NCBI GenBank assembly: GCA_963693365.1
Contig: CAVNZM010000008.1
Location: 4,774,001-4,838,000 of the forward strand
DNA length: 64,000 nt
Source: Amoebidium appalachense
Taxonomy: Eukaryota; Ichthyosporea
Direction of reading: 5' to 3'
Part shown: in pieces, positions 51,015 through 64,000 of the stretch
Numbering within the stretch: the first letter of the stretch is position 1
Layout: each line of letters begins with the position of its first letter
Notes under the pieces: model-generated
Seen by the model: the letters and a program-made list of their open reading frames with translations, nothing else
What the model was told of the DNA's origin: nothing
The model's database searches: none
Translations under genes and position numbers: made by a program

Positions 51015-51923
51015 AGGTTCTTTGGGAATCCAGAATAAACGTTTGGAATGTTTTTTGGGGAATTTCGATCCCTGTTGGCGGCATTAAACATAAACCAATC
51101 AGATGGTTCCAAACTTGATTCAAAGCCTGTTTGCACATGTGCGAAAGCTCATTTTGATTGGATGTATTTGAAAGTCTAAACTACCGTAATCCCCCCTCAC
51201 CTCAAAATTATCAGAATATTAAAGATGCCGAAAAGCCAAATTCCTACTCATGCTACATTAGTACTCATGCTACATTAGTACTGTCCAAGCCCTAACAAAA
51301 AAGATTATATTTCTAAATTGCTTAAGACACTCTCTATATATAACTGTATAGATTACTTTGTTTGATTTGGAAAGGTTTGTATTCAGTATTTCATCAACAT
51401 GGTGAAAATGTGAACCCCCGGTAGGTTGAGGAGACACCGTTCCCTGTACGGTACGACGGTCGGAGCGGCTACACGCTCGTTTCCCTCGTGTGTCCTTTTC
51501 TAACTTTCTCTCGCTGAATGAATAAGAGGAAAAGCAACTCACAAACGGGCTGATGCCTACCACATGGTTTCTAAATCACGGGTTTGCTTGCTGATGTGCC
51601 GTTTTGTCAGTGCACGCGATCGTGAACCCAACAAACAGTCCCTGGTTGTTGCCTTTGAGAATCCCTTTGGGAACACCAATTGCACAAAAACAAAAACACA
51701 TGGTTAAACAGGGAATTAGTTACTTAAGGGTTGATGGTTTTTATCACATCTTCCTTTCCCCTCAAACACTCAGAGAAACGACAACCAGTTCAAACTAGAT
51801 GGCTTTGCTTGTAACGAACCCCCGTAACCACACAACTGCTCAGATGGAAAGCTAAGAGTAACACACTTTCAAACCCGGTTATCACATCTTTCTATCCATA
51901 CATTCAAAGCTTTAACGTAAAAG
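49258..51923. other. Intergenic region upstream of the GH114 modular gene
   Basis: No gene supported. Contains C-runs (49840-49920) with CACC repeats, a direct repeat (50269-50437), a G-run with GA-rich DNA (50599-50710), a C-run (50979-51013) and an 18-bp duplication (TACTCATGCTACATTAG, about 51243-51280). 51290-51923 has ordinary composition and probably includes the promoter; no TATA box is evident. Confidence 0.6.
50269..50437. repeat. Direct repeat, period 112 bp
   Basis: GTGTCTCACGTGTCTGTGCT through GCGTGTTCTAAACTTAGCGA occurs at 50279-50323 and again 112 bp downstream with one substitution (TGCTGCG to TGCCGCG). Confidence 0.88.
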
Positions 51924-63504
<11,581 letters not shown>

Positions 63505-64000
63505 GTGAGTGTGTGTGTGTGTGCCATCGGGGTGTGTGTTGAGGGGGGTGGAGTTGCGGTGGGAAAAGGTGTATTTGGGCTTGTGGGAGGGAGGGGGAGG
63601 GGAGGGGGGAGGGGGGGGGGATTTGGTGTTGGGGGAGGGAGGAGGGGGGGGGGGAAACGGGATTGAGAAGGTGGGCGTGGGTGTAGGTGTGAGTGTGTGT
63701 GTGTGTGTTTGGGGGGGGGGGGGGGGGGGGGGGAGTGGGTGGGTGGGTGGGTGTGTTGGTGATGGTGGGGGGAGGGGGCGATTGACTGGGTGGGTCGGTG
63801 AGGAACGGGGTGTATGTGCGTGCGAGTGTGTGCGTGTGTGTGTATGTGCGTGTGTGTGCGTGTGTGTGTGCGTGTGTGTGTGCTTGTACGTATACTAGCC
63901 TGGATATGCGTGTGTGTGTGCCAGGTGGGTAAGAGTTGAGCACACAGGCCGAAGAACAATGTTACACTGAATACCGTAGTTGGCACCTTGTCACCTAAAT

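Overview
The window is nuclear DNA of a unicellular eukaryote with intron-rich genes and the standard genetic code. Six genes can be assembled exon by exon with GT-AG splice sites and matching phases at every junction. Introns are a few hundred bases to 2.3 kb and are filled with long poly-C/poly-G runs, (CA)n/(GT)n tracts and CT- or GA-rich DNA. Most long open frames that can be read here are only translations of these simple repeats. The mix of EGF, TSP1, HYR and GCC/ephrin-receptor-like extracellular modules with a GT49 glycosyltransferase would fit a chromist or alveolate alga (for example a chromerid) or a unicellular relative of animals. The sequence alone does not decide which.

Layout. 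94-5056 (minus): UPF3, a nonsense-mediated decay factor, eight exons, running off the left edge. 5057-5533: a short head-to-head promoter region. 5534-11980 (plus): TRAPPC3/Bet3, complete, five exons. 14100-19114 (plus): an unrecognised secreted Cys-rich protein of 477 residues with a TATA box and three CCAAT boxes upstream. 23948-34466 (plus): LST8, the WD40 subunit of TOR complexes, complete, ten exons. 36.0-38.7 kb: a transposon graveyard with a 5'-truncated LINE reverse transcriptase and two short repeat families. 40702-44052 (plus): a LARGE/GT49-type type II membrane glycosyltransferase of 610 residues, four exons. 44.1-51.9 kb: gene-poor, with a triple-nested insertion at 48.9-49.3 kb. 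51924-63504 (plus, running off the right edge): a very large secreted protein that starts with a GH114 (endo-alpha-1,4-polygalactosaminidase-type) domain and continues with Cys-rich repeats, three TSP1, three calcium-binding EGF, an HYR and an ephrin-receptor-like module.

Function. Three genes are housekeeping (mRNA decay, vesicle tethering, TOR signalling). The other three belong to the secretory and cell-surface world: a Golgi glycosyltransferase, a hydrolase fused to an adhesive extracellular rod, and an orphan secreted protein. The strongest candidates for new biology are the GH114-adhesin architecture and the intron organisation. Several introns are G/GU-rich in their first half and C/CA-rich in their second half, some splice sites are the end of a dinucleotide tract, and one intron holds a foldback of about 260 bp. 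A dispersed repeat family with a poly-C 3' end sits in introns of three genes and explains some of the C-runs.
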